This document shows positions 24,558-35,917 of a DNA stretch of 64,000 nt, piece after piece. Numbering within the stretch: the first letter of the stretch is position 1; each line of letters opens with the position of its first letter. A program made the position numbers and the translations under genes. The notes below the pieces were generated by a model. It was not told the origin of the DNA, did no database searches, and saw only the letters and a program-made list of their open reading frames with translations. This DNA comes from Membranipora membranacea (taxonomy: Eukaryota; Bryozoa; Gymnolaemata; Cheilostomatida; Membraniporidae), in contig OU612071.1 in the NCBI GenBank assembly GCA_914767715.1, positions 26,783,681-26,847,680 of the forward strand. The letters are read 5' to 3'.

Positions 24558-27500
24558 ATGGCAAACGCATCCGCAGCTCTCCAATGGGGAATTATCAGGA
24601 AGAACTCCAGCTTCCTTCTTAAGAGGAACGGACGTCTCTACACTAAGGTATGTACAATAGGGTCTGCACATATGTTATACCCTAAGGTATGCACATGTAG
24701 CATTATCCAATGTCTATGGTTTAATCCTTAAGTTGTATTTATACTAAGGTATGCACATATCTATCATCGTGCTGTTTGCGGGCGAAAATCACATTGTACA
24801 CCATTTCTAGAACAATACCCTTCTGACCGACTTAGACATATAAAATATCGCAGCTCTTCGGGCACGTGCGCATTATGCTTAATGAGATTCTATTTTAATG
24901 CAAGCTCCATACTCTAGTAAAAGGTTTTTTTCTGACGAAGTATATGCTTCTTTTTCTCACAACATGTAATGTGTGTGATAGCAAATAGATCAATCAATAT
25001 GTTCAATAAGACAGGCTGAGCTCTTAACATTCATTGTCTGTGGTGTAAGCTTTAGATTGTATTTAATTGAGATGGCACAAGTAATATCAGCCAACTATAT
25101 TTAGTTTATGAATTGAGAATTATATCATAACTCTGCTACGATTGTTTCACAAATTGGTGAGTGATGTCTGCGCTTTCCCGGTCTAACCACAACCCTCCAT
25201 TTGCAACCCAATTCATGTTAATTCCTATCCTGATTCCCTTGTGAGTACAAAGCTTTTCTCCAGCCCATACAGTGAATCATGAACCTTACCTTGTCATTGT
25301 AGGAGGCCAATAACCTGAGAGGAGTAAACTCCTTCAGATACAGCGGACTCGTCCAAGATAAAACCGTCGGAGTTGAGGCTTCTGCTGACGGCAAGTCCAT
25401 CACTCTGGTCACCAAGAAGAAGAAGTTCGCCGTAAGTTTAATATGTACATTCAATTTGGCAATGCCGTTACACTGCTTGAACTGACAGCCTAAGTGATAC
25501 ATACAGTCCAATATTCAACATTATTGATGAAGCAGAAGTAAAGCAGATCAGCCATTTCAAGATAGCGCTGTGCTTATTTTCCTTGGGAAGAGTTTATAGT
25601 GAATTAAAATATGATTCCTACGACCCCGACATCGCATCAGAGGAGAGGGTCTCCTGTCTGACAGCGACAGCAGTACCTGAGAGTGCTTTAATTCTACTGT
25701 TGTTGTACTTGGTTGGGTATTGACCATGATAACTACTCTAAGGCCAATAACAAAAGGCCATATTCAAACATACACAAAAACACCCAAAACTAAAGATCTT
25801 GTCTCCCTCTTATTGGTTAATTGCTGACAATCACATCAGAGTATATTATAATCAGACTGTATATATTTCTTTAGAACAAGCCAGCCAAGGCACAGAACAG
25901 AGTCAGCCTGAAGAAGAATAACCCAAGAAAAGCATTCAAGACCATCATGGCCGCCACTAAGGGACAAGGATACAGGAAAGATCTCCAATCTGTAAGTAAC
26001 CTACCTACCTACCACGTGATCATTTATTTAACGTTTTATATCGCTTTTTAAAACTTTTTAATATTGTATTGGGGATCATGTCTAATAGTTATTTTCACAG
26101 TTGAAACCTCCCAAATATTTGACGTTGAGTCGCAGTGCCCACTGAAAGGTCATTTTGGGGCAAAAAGTGCCCCTATTAAATTGAGCCCTCTGTGCCATGC
26201 TATTGAGGTATTTGATTAGTTTTTGCTTTCACCGTATAGAGGAGGCATGGCACTAACTGGAGGAGCAACATTTTATTGAAACTTCATATTTTTAGGCCTC
26301 CTGTCTTTGAGACTTAAACTTGATTTTTGCAATAGTAAAAGGGCCATTTCTGACCCCTCATTACATGTGACCCCAATAATGCAGAAACTAAAATTTCCAA
26401 TTTATTATACCACTTTGGTCTTGCACTGTCACTTCCATCAATAATCTTACCAGATTACAGATCCTGGTTGTCACAACTGTAACAAATAATAACCCAAATT
26501 TTCACTAATTTTGGACAAAATTTTCCATCCAGAAATATGTCAGTCAAATTTGTTGTCAGCATGATGAACAGCAGGAGATTGTCTAGATTTTGATCGAAGC
26601 GATTATTGATTATGGCTTTAAATCTTGAGATATTTGGATTTTTGTGGCTAAACTAAATTTAATTGGTCCAAAACAGGCACTCCTTTCCAGCCAAAAAACT
26701 GAAAATAGTTTAAACAACATGTCATACACACCAGCTTACATTACACTAGAGAGTATTTCCGAGGTTTTGATCGTGGCGTTTGATGATAAATTCAATAGTA
26801 GAGAAGTTATGAGCATAAACATTTCTCTCTCGATGCTAAACAATCACCCAAAAAAGGTGATCCATTGTTGTACACAATGTGCTTTGCATGTAATACTGCA
26901 AATATTTTCATCACGCTTTTGCATAACTTAATTTACTGCATCATTTTGCCCATTGCTGCCTATATGTTTTCAATGTATTTTAGTTAATGAACAATTTATC
27001 AAGTATAAACATGGGGTTTAAAAAAATCTGGGATATTAAACATAAGTCAGACTACTAACAACGTGTCAGTGAAAGAATTTTTGAGATGGGACAAGTAATT
27101 CCCGAGAAACTGAAAAGGCGATATATCACGTTAACAGCTGCAGCAAATACTCTAACAGAATCTAGTTTTCATTCCAAAAATGTTATCAGTGTCCCTAGCT
27201 GTGCAACAACTCCAAATATGAAGCTGTAGTTGACATGTCTTGGTACTTCCATTCTCCCCGCTGCGCTGCCATTGTATGGCAGGCAATCAATAATTTAGAT
27301 GAATTATTTATTTATTGGAGTTATCTGCTTATTGAACTTGACTTCAATAAGCAGACAACTCATCCTTAGAAAATGGTTGGGTTGGGGTTGGGACAAACTT
27401 TATGTTGTAACATTCTTCCCAGTGTGTTAATTGGCTTTGCTTGAAGCACTGAGCTGTACAAAAGCTTGATTGTTTATTATAATTAAAGTACCTGAACTGT

Positions 27501-27684
27501 CATCTAATAATAATTATGCTTTGTTGAGTCTACAAAATTTTAATACCTGGTCTAACAGTGATGAAATGAATACGTTAAAAAATTCAATACCTTAATTATT
27601 TATTATTTTTATTTGCAGGCTGCTTTGAGAAAGGCCTCCACACTGATCAGGACATCTAAGAATGCTGCTACCAGCTCTGCATAG
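24558..27684 (+). CDS. RPL28: 60S ribosomal protein L28 (eL28), 133 aa
   Basis: Coding exons are 24558-24647, 25303-25431, 25875-25991 and 27619-27684 (402 nt, all phase 0, GT-AG introns). The product starts MANASAALQWGIIRKNSSF and keeps the family landmarks in order: SSFLLKRNGRLYTKEANNL near residues 17-35, NSFRYSGLVQDKTVGVEASA at about 39-58, a basic middle, and the C-terminal ALRKASTLIRTSKNA helix. Its length is close to the ~137 residues of animal eL28. It is a component of the large ribosomal subunit. A leader exon near 23021-23066 with a TOP tract is predicted. Intron 4 (25992-27618) is the longest and holds a 19-bp-arm hairpin. A polyadenylation signal follows at 27773. Confidence 0.97.
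27318..27361. repeat. 19-bp-arm inverted repeat
   Basis: Arms 27318-27336 and 27343-27361 pair with one mismatch around the 6-nt loop CTTGAC. It lies in the last intron of RPL28 and could be the core of a small foldback element. Confidence 0.85.
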
Positions 27685-27772
27685 ACTTCTCTTATTGAAT
27701 TACAATTTTTTGTATACGATACTATGTGGTAGCTGATATTATTATCAATGTGCACAAATATGTACAGAGAAT

Positions 27773-27778
27773 AATAAA
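27773..27778 (+). terminator. RPL28 polyadenylation signal
   Basis: AATAAA 89 nt after the RPL28 stop codon, followed within 15-30 nt by a GT-rich stretch with CTGTCTGTCTGTCTG. This is the expected arrangement for cleavage and polyadenylation. Confidence 0.8.
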
Positions 27779-27799
27779 GCTGGTGCTGAGTCGGATCTG

Positions 27800-29124
27800 T
27801 CTGTCTGTCTGTTTAATTATCATAAGTTAACTGAAGAGTATCAGTAGTCTGAACGTGTGTTTAAGACCTGGAAAATACTTACAGTCCCTGGTTCTTACAA
27901 TTGGTGATCACGTCTGATCCGAATCAATGGCCTCACTGCGGTTTGGAGGTGAAACCATAGACAAACACACACGTCTGTTGGTGAAATTAATAATTTCATT
28001 CGCTGAGCATAATATTCTCAAGTCTTTATAATGATGTTGGGTTGCAGTTCTGAAAGTTGATTACCATATTATGCCCTATGATGAGTGTAACCATAACTTT
28101 ATGAGTACAACGCCTCAACTATCGTAGAACACACATGCTTCTCTGCATGGTTTTTCACTCATAACTTTTGGGATAATTGGTCCATCACGTTCTTACTTTC
28201 ACATTATATACATCAATGTCTCAAATTACATATCGTAAAGTTTTGAGGGTGGATGCGGACAACTTCTTGAGATAAAGCCAGTTAAAAAATGCTCCTCTCG
28301 ATATCGTTAATTTGCTTGTTTTGATGGCTCCCTGCAGATCACATGACATGTCACAACGCAACGTTATTCCAGTCTAATGAAAGTATTGGCTGTTGTGATG
28401 ATAGCTTTCATGGTAGCCATAAAGATTGCTAAGGAAATTACTCTTGCGCTATTTTGCAAACTTCATTAATTTCCATCTGCACCATCCATCAAATCGAGCG
28501 GCCTTTCCTTTGAATGTCCTATTGTTTGGAGGTGGATTACTTGAGTTACTTCGGAATTTGAATATTGTTATTGTTATTCAAATCTTAAACGATTTACTCT
28601 CTCAACTTGTACACCGTCTGCCAGATTTGATAGATCCCAAACTTAACAGTAGAAAATGTGTCTCTGCGGGTAGGAATGTATGCAGCCCTGTGCGGCAACT
28701 TCCTTTGTTGCTCCTTGATAAAACTCAAGAAAATCAAAACACTAAGCTAAATTTATTGGGAAAAAAAAGATTTTTACCAGACCAACAAAATCTCAATAGT
28801 TGCACTTATTCAGAAGTATGGCATCTGATGAAATCAGGGAGTTTGTATCCCACACTCCCTGATGAAATGTGACAAAAACTATTACCTTTAATCAGAGTTG
28901 TCCTTCCATGTAACTAGCCAAATGATCTTCAAGGTCATAGCATAGTCATACCACAATGCAGGTAAAATATTGAGGTCTAAATAATGTAATGTTAGATGAT
29001 TGCAGTATAATATACGTGACTGGCTTTTTTTATTTGTGAAAGAAAAAATTTAGGCAAGAAGACTCTAGAACTTCTCAAGTTTTTCCTCTTAGCTGCTTCT
29101 ATCCACCAGCACATATAAGACAAG
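27800..29124. other. RPL28-PFDN6 intergenic region
   Basis: No gene recognised. A 148-residue open frame at 28426-28872 has no family features, no good start context and no supported splice partners. The last ~100 bp before 29125 should contain the promoter of the prefoldin gene; no TATA box in a useful position is obvious. Confidence 0.5.
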
Positions 29125-32100
29125 ATGTCCGGAGCTCAACAAAGGTTACAGAATGCTCTCACTGAGTTTAAGAATGTTCAAAGAGGTGAGCTCACTTTTG
29201 CAAACTTAACTTCTTACTCAAACAAACTACATACCTCACTCCTCAGGTGAGGTAATTGCTCCATCAGGGTTGATGAATCTAGCAATGTGTTTCTTGTAAG
29301 TCCATATTCGTTCCAGGTCATCAACAGTGTGTCACCAACAGGAAGCGGGTGCTATCCAGGGGGTGCAAGTAGGGAGCTGGAAGGGGGGAGGGCATTCCAA
29401 TCCTTGGCAGTCTTCATAAAGATGGACCGCTGATGCCTGATGGTGTTGGGTTTTGACATGGGGGATCAGGTACTGATGTCCATGTCTGCGAGACAGATGG
29501 TGTGTCGCAGGTTGGATATGTTTGGTGATGGTATCAGAGTCTGCGTAGTGCATCTCCCGGAATATTTTCAGCCTTCTTTCCTTGCGTCTCTCTCCTAGCT
29601 GCTCCCATCCAAGACTGTGTACTAATCCGGTGACACTTGTCTTCCTATCACGCCTTCTGATACCGCACACAAACCTTGCCGCTCTCCTTTTTACAGCTTC
29701 AAGGGAAGTTTCCTGGGTTGATGTTAGTGAGTCCCAGGAGCAGCAAGCATACTCAAGCACTGGCCTGACCAGTTGTTCGTATGCCAGCAATTTGACTTCT
29801 TCATTGGTGGTGGTCACATTTCTTCTGATGAATACTAGTGTGTTGTTTGCCTTGGTAGCGATGTCAGGTATGTGTTTGTTCCAGCGCAATTTTGAATCCA
29901 TGGTTACTCCAAGATATTTGACTTCGTTAGTCCTCGGTATTTTCATGTCATGCAGGCTGAGTGAATGTTGTGGTAGCTTTCCTAGTGAATAATATGTGTT
30001 GGCACTTGGCAGGGTAGAATTCCATATCCCAGGTTTTTTCCCAACCCTCCAGGGTAGGTTGCCCTGGAGTTCATCGCTGTTGTTTTCGGTGTTAAAGAGG
30101 ATTGTGTCATCAGCAAAGAGTCTTACTGTAGAATGCAGTCGTTGGGGTAGGTCATCGATATAGAAGAGGAAGAGGGTAGGCCCTATGACGCTTCCCTGCG
30201 GCACTCCTGATGTCACAGCTGCAGTTGATGATAAGGAACCCTCCACAGCAACCAAACTGTTTAACCTTTAAACTGAAACTCAAGAAATTTTCCTCTTCTT
30301 TCTCCCTCTCTGTAAGAAGTAGAGGGCTGATTCACATTATTCATAGATTCATAGATAGCACAATTGTAGGCTTAAGGCACAACATTATTATTATATTAAT
30401 GATAGCTGATAGATGATGTCTTTTGATCTGTGATGATGTAGCAGAAGCCTAGAACCGACAGGCAACTGTGTATTTCAAAGTTGTAATGACAGTCACAATG
30501 ACATGATGTGGGACAAACGTTACATTACAATTAGTCTAGAGGGTGTGTAGCTTTACATGATATTCTTGTACAGCATATGACTATGAGTGAGAGCCAAAAA
30601 TTGCTGCTCTGTCCGCGAGCGAGACCTGCTAGGGAAACGCTCACAAGTTGCTCACTCTTTGATGGAACTAACTAAGATTGGTTTTTCATTTTGTGTGAGC
30701 GATTTGGGACAGAAATTGTGTAACTGAAAGACCAAGTGAGCGCTAAATTTGAGCAGTGTGATAGCGATTGCTTTCAAAATCATCGCTCATGCTAATTGAA
30801 AGTCTCCCTTGTCTATATTATATGTTGTTCGCGTGTTGAGAAAGTTGTAAAACATTTGCACATCTAGGAAAACAAGTCTCCTTGCTTTCTGATATAACCC
30901 GTTTACATATAATCAAATTTCTCAGAGACAGTTGTGAGGAGAGTCATACTATTCGGCCCATAACATTTTTCGAGGGCACACAAACAAAACATCCCTTGCT
31001 TATATATAACCATAAGATTTTCCTTTTTGTAGATCTACAGAAGAAAATAGAAACTAAACAAACTTTAGACGCTCAGCTCAGTGAGAATAAAATAGTCAAA
31101 GAGGAGCTGGATCTGGTGAAAGGAGAGACTAAAGTATATAAACTTATCGGTATGTGTGTACTTGTTCAGACACGCTTTTATATCACACTATTTGTATCTC
31201 TGATCAATGGTTTTTAGCAGTAGGAGGTGGCTCAGTTGATAGAGTCCCGGTCCTTCAGCACACGAATGTTGAGGTCGTGGATTCGAATCCAACTGCAGTC
31301 CACTGAATAATGGGGTTTGTTGGACCCGCAGGTGTGCTCCGGCCTACCTAAAAATTGAGAGCACATTGGCGCAGACATTGCGGCATAGCCCATGGGGCAC
31401 CCTCTATTTTGCCGCCCATTCTTTGGAATGTGGTGAGTGACTATACCTCGCGATTTCAACCAACGTATAGTGTGTCAACCTGAATTAAGCTTGGAGTTGT
31501 CAAATCCTATTTATTTTGAAGAACCTTGCACTAAAGGAATAAATTTATGCTCAGGTGTATGCAGTAGTGTATAGCCTGATCGGTGATCAGAGTGCTCAAT
31601 ATATACAAGATTCAGAGTCACACTAATAGTCAATGGCCTGTCTTATTCATGAACTCTTGAGTTTGACTAGACTTAGGTGGGTATATCAGTAAATGCAGCG
31701 AGCGCGTTGATGATTTGGAGCTCCCTCTGAACTGGAATTCAGTCTAACAATTTTGAGTTATCTACACAGGGTGGGTTGTTGTTGTTGCACCAACATCAAC
31801 AAACAAAACCCAACATGGACAGACAACTCCACATAACAACAAACCAAAACCCATCAGCCATACAATATCAAACACAAGCGCAAGGGTTTACTCAGAAATG
31901 CACAATAGTGATTCATGAGTAGATAACACCACAGAAGCAATATCCAACACAACCCAAAATACAGACAAGGCCCCATTGTTGGTCTGACTCCCAGGCTAAA
32001 CTCCCTCCAGTAGGATGAGTGCCTTATTTTATCCACACGACTATATACAGTGTGTATTTGTTAGGTACTTAGCCCTTATTCTGTATTGAACTCTTACAGG

Positions 32101-33992
32101 ACCTACATTAGTAAGGCAGGATATATCTGAGGCTAAGCAAACTGTATCTAAACGTATAGACTACATCTCAGCTGAACTGTGAGTACTATACTGTACTGTG
32201 TATTTATTACACTTTTATTGAGGTTTTCATATATATAAGTATGACATAAACAAATCATCTAAGTAAATATAAATGTATCAAGCCTCATGGAGTATAAAAG
32301 AGCTGCAGATTTCAAATACCCAAAGAAAATGAATCCTAATTTCCAGTAAGGTTTGAAATGAAGGCAGAGATCATTCTGAAGTAGAGACAATTACATTATA
32401 AGTTCAGCTTCAGAGATCAAGTACTAAAATATCAGTTACAGATCTATTTTGATCCAATTTGTCTACATTTTGAGTTCCATTCGACGGGTAGAGCCCCAGC
32501 GGCTCTTAGTTCATTCCATTTTGCCAGCGTTGGAGTTGCTCCCTCTTCAGACACGCCGACTAACACGCCGTGTCAGTAGAGGGAGGCAACTCCGATGCTG
32601 GTAAAATGTAATAAACTTGATCCGGGATCCTGCTTGATCTAAGCGGCTCTTAGAGGAGCGACTGCAAATACAAGCAAAATGAAGCAAACATGATGTAGTC
32701 CAGCAGCTGCTGTAGGATGACCACTGCCTTCATAAGAGGTTTGATACAGATTGTTACTGCTAATATCGATATATGGTCCGTCTAAATTCGGTCATATTTA
32801 CACATCTGTTCTTGACATGACTGTTATTTCATAGGTGTGTCAGTAAACTGTGTTTATTGTGTAACATCACGATAGCTAGGACAATGTTATGCGTACTTTG
32901 GATGGGATTTCTTTCCTGTTTTTGCCCGAGATATTAATGGTAGTACTTGATCTGTCGAGAGTACTTGGAGGGTAATAACCAGACTGAAGTCTGTTATTTG
33001 ACCCACCTAACAGACGAACGTTACATTTTGTGGGACACTCCAGCACACAGATATTTGTTGTGTTTATGGTTTGCCAGTCTGGGCTCTAGCCACTTACCAT
33101 CTGTATATGGTCATCAGTGGGTGCGATGTGTGGAGTTGTCCCTCGTTACAGATGAGATAATGAATTCTAATTTGTTGTATATGAAACATTGGGGCTTTTT
33201 ATAATCTGGTACCCAGACAAATTAACAAGAAAAAAAAACACCAAGTGATTCCTATGTTTATTTTGCTGCCCTTCATAATAGTATTAAATATTACAGAAAT
33301 ATTTTTTATTTAATATATAATTTAAGAAAAATATATTTAAATTAATAAGTAGCAATAAATAATGATCTAGCTTTGAATTTTGATTTAACATTAATCAGAA
33401 GAACCTCTCGATCCACCAAACTGTACCTTTAGGCCTATTAATATCAACCTGCCACAAATAAATGAGCAAACAGCTTTCTTCAACATTTTATGAAGTTTTT
33501 TAACAATGGTAACATCTTAACTAACTAGAGCAGCTCGTTCCATCAATTCTATCAGCAGTGATTTTGTTATGAATGATACCACATGGATTAATAATCAATC
33601 GAAAGTATCCGTGAAATGGTAGTCATCAGAAATGACAGGATTACTTTCATATTTTCTACATTGTATCACAAATTAAACAGCGGTCTCCTTACTACAGCAG
33701 CGGGTACATCAGTCTTAACCTCCTTTTACCAAAGAAATGCAATTGTCAACTATTTTAGACTAAATTAATTGAGCGACCTGATATTATTTTTATACATTTT
33801 TTATATCATATATATTATTAGTATTCTATAGATTAAGACTATAAATATGATTGTTATACTTGATATTACAGTAAGAGATCTGACGGGATGATTAAAGACT
33901 TAGAAGGTAAACAGGAGAAATATCAGGAGAACATAACTAAGATACAACAAGAGTTCCAGGCAGCTCAGCAAGCTCAGAAATCTGCCAGCTGA
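29125..33992 (+). CDS. PFDN6: Prefoldin subunit 6, 125 aa
   Basis: Coding exons are 29125-29185, 31033-31149, 32100-32178 and 33872-33992 (378 nt, phases 1, 2 and 2 consistent, stop TGA). The product starts MSGAQQRLQNALTEFKNVQ. It has the beta-type prefoldin layout: an N-terminal helix (about 1-45), a central hairpin region with QLSENKIVKEELDLVKGET and KVYKLIGPTLVRQDISEAK, and a C-terminal helix (about 80-125) rich in Gln/Lys. Prefoldin is a cytosolic hexamer that passes unfolded actin and tubulin to the chaperonin CCT; subunit 6 is one of its four beta-type subunits. Length matches the ~129 residues of the human protein. Each intron has taken in a different mobile element: a LINE fragment in intron 1, a SINE in intron 2 and a foldback MITE in intron 3. 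Confidence 0.96.
29332..30255 (-). pseudogene. 5'-truncated LINE reverse transcriptase (CR1/jockey-like)
   Basis: The minus-strand frame of 307 codons begins inside a reverse transcriptase: GVPQGSVIGPTLFLFYIDDL, then LFADDTILF with the catalytic Asp pair, then KYLGVTMDSKLRWNKHI and the thumb-like region with RPVLEYACCSWDS. No endonuclease and none of the N-terminal RT blocks are present, so the copy is truncated at its 5' side (near 30255). That is usual for LINE insertion by target-primed reverse transcription. It lies antisense in intron 1 of PFDN6. The surviving frame is open from the palm to the stop, so the insertion is not very old. The clade (CR1, jockey or relatives) is a guess from the motif spacing. 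Confidence 0.85.
31220..31500 (+). mobile_element. tRNA-derived SINE
   Basis: A polymerase III A box, TGGCTCAGTTGATAGAG (from 31228), is followed about 50 nt later by a B box, GTGGATTCGAATCC (ending 31290), with the spacing of a tRNA head. An unrelated body follows to roughly 31500. It lies in intron 2 of PFDN6. The 3' end is uncertain because no poly-A or simple-repeat tail is obvious. It is not a functional tRNA: no acceptor stem or anticodon arm can be folded convincingly. Confidence 0.75.
32500..32640. mobile_element. Diverged foldback MITE, third member of the family
   Basis: Inverted arms of about 40 bp (32517-32556 and 32571-32611; the left begins CATTTTGCCAGCG, the right ends GATGCTGGTAAAATG) surround a short centre with GACACGCCG. 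Outside the right arm the sequence TAATAAACTTGATCC matches the family's terminal CAAGTTT..ATCC block. It is in intron 3 of PFDN6. It is more worn than the copy at 8128. Confidence 0.65.
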
Positions 33993-35813
33993 GCGGCGGG
34001 GATAGAGCCACTCTGACTCTCTGTAATCATTATATAATATACTGTGACCAGCACAGTACAAACCTTATATAGCTTAACTATCACTTATTATGGCTCGGGT
34101 AATCTGAGTGTAAATTTAAGATGAGACAATGTGTGTAACTCCTTCAGTCCGAAAAGTTACTGCTTGGGCTGTTCACTGCAATCTTGTAATGACACTTAGT
34201 CTCACCAGAGCCTGGTCTCACGGACTTATACTTCTGTGTGCAGGTCAAGAATCACAGTCTATGAGTGATCATGATTTGACCTCTCTTTCTGCCCTATAAC
34301 CTGAGTTTACAGCCGTCTTATCTACTATCAAGGCTATTCTCCGGGACTGGTTATTGAGTGATTGAAGCAGCATTATTGTAAATGACTCTGTGTTATGTGT
34401 GGGTTTTTAAAAGTCATTAAATATGCTTTGTGTTAAATCTAAATTTTCTTTGCCAAAATAAAATAAAAAAATATTATATTTATGGATTTATCTATCCAGA
34501 AACTTCTTTGTTGTTGTGACAGATAGTAGTTTAAGCGATTTAGAGATTTACATTGGTTACGGTTTAAAAAACTGTAGCGTCAAAACTTATTGATTTGGAC
34601 CTGCTTTACGGACCAGTCCAGCTACAGTACAGCTATCCATACAAGTAAATCATTCCAATCTGGTGAAATTTTCAGATTTTTTTTGTGAAGTAATTTGTGA
34701 CACCCCAATAATGGCTGATTGGTTCTTGTTTGTATATTTTCTCAATTAAGTTATTGTTATATATTACATGTTTTATATTTGCTCAATGATTTCATGTTGG
34801 TTGATGGTTAGGTGCTAAGCTTTACCGAGGAGTATTGCTCTTTGGTTTTAACGAAACTGTTCTGTTAGTATTTACCATGCATGCTGTGTATGCTGCTAGG
34901 CCTAAATTAAATCAGACCTCAACACATTGAACCTATACTACATCGATTGAATATTTCTCTTGTATGAAGTCCTTATCTAGTATCTTACACAGACCACTGG
35001 GGTTGGTGTTGTTTAGTGGGGCTGTTATATAAATCATACCACCCCAGGGTTGTTATTGTGGACAATTAAACTAAAGACGCGGAGGAATTAATACTCCTTA
35101 ACTTGTATAACGTTTGAGGTCTCATGTTTTACCATGTGCTGAATCAGAGGGGAACTGCGTCAGAGTCGTCAGTACATGCGTACCTAAACCACAAGGTCAG
35201 GTGGTGAATCTCCCACCATATTCATTATATAATACCCTAGCGAACCCACCCTTACATTGTACAAGAATGCTTATGTAAGCATATTCTCATTGACCTCGAA
35301 AGGTACACTGAATAGCAAATTTAGTGTATATTATATATCATATATGTTAGGTAACTACAGTTAAATGTACTGTTAAGCAACAAACAAGGGGTGATACAGT
35401 GACCACTCATCCCTTCTCGATGATGATAAAAGGATGTTGGGGAAGAGGAGAGATCAAGTGATATGTAGGTAGAGGTGTAGGTGAATAAAAATGGCTACGT
35501 GGTCTATCCTGTCAGAAGAGTTACTTTGTTACTACAACCAAAGACTGGAATTCCCTCCCCCCCCCCCCCTGATAGCTCGCTGTTACATGGTCGTCCAGTG
35601 GCTGGCTAGGTCCCGAAACTGGTATTTTCCATGACCTGGTGATTTCAGCGGACCAATTACCGACAAAGGGCTTGCCCCATTGCCGGGACCTTCAACAGTG
35701 AAGTTGACGATCATCCTAGAAGTACAAAGTGAGTACGAAGTAGGAGACACCCCTTAATTTATTATCAATGTTCCACCCCTTCCATGTAATAACGCACTCC
35801 TCCTTGGCTCATC
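33993..35813. other. PFDN6-PLA2 intergenic region
   Basis: No gene recognised. It contains the prefoldin 3' UTR (overlapping AATAAA signals at 34457-34467), AT-rich DNA, a 13-C homopolymer at 35557-35569, and the upstream part of the phospholipase promoter. Confidence 0.5.
34457..34467 (+). terminator. Candidate PFDN6 polyadenylation signals
   Basis: Two overlapping AATAAA hexamers about 465 nt after the PFDN6 stop codon. No closer canonical hexamer is evident. Confidence 0.45.
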
Positions 35814-35820
35814 TATATAA
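35814..35820 (+). promoter_or_regulatory. TATA box of the phospholipase gene
   Basis: TATATAA about 100 nt upstream of the ATG at 35918, followed by a run to a plausible start site near 35845. The spacing gives a 5' leader of about 70 nt, normal for a small secreted-protein gene. Confidence 0.6.
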
Positions 35821-35917
35821 AGCTTGAGTTATCCGATCTTAGCTTATATCAGGTACAATACTCAGTTAGGAGAGTACTGTTTAACACTCGGGTATCAGGA
35901 GGTAATAAAGTCTCATC

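Noticed and set aside
25520-25690. Possible snoRNA in RPL28 intron 3 (a TGATGA and later CTGA/ACA motifs)
   Set aside because: The boxes are too far apart for C/D, and no convincing two-hairpin H/ACA fold could be drawn.
28426-28872. 148-codon plus-strand ORF between RPL28 and PFDN6
   Set aside because: No recognisable family, no supported promoter or splice sites; the antisense frames contain stops. Probably chance or a worn mobile element.
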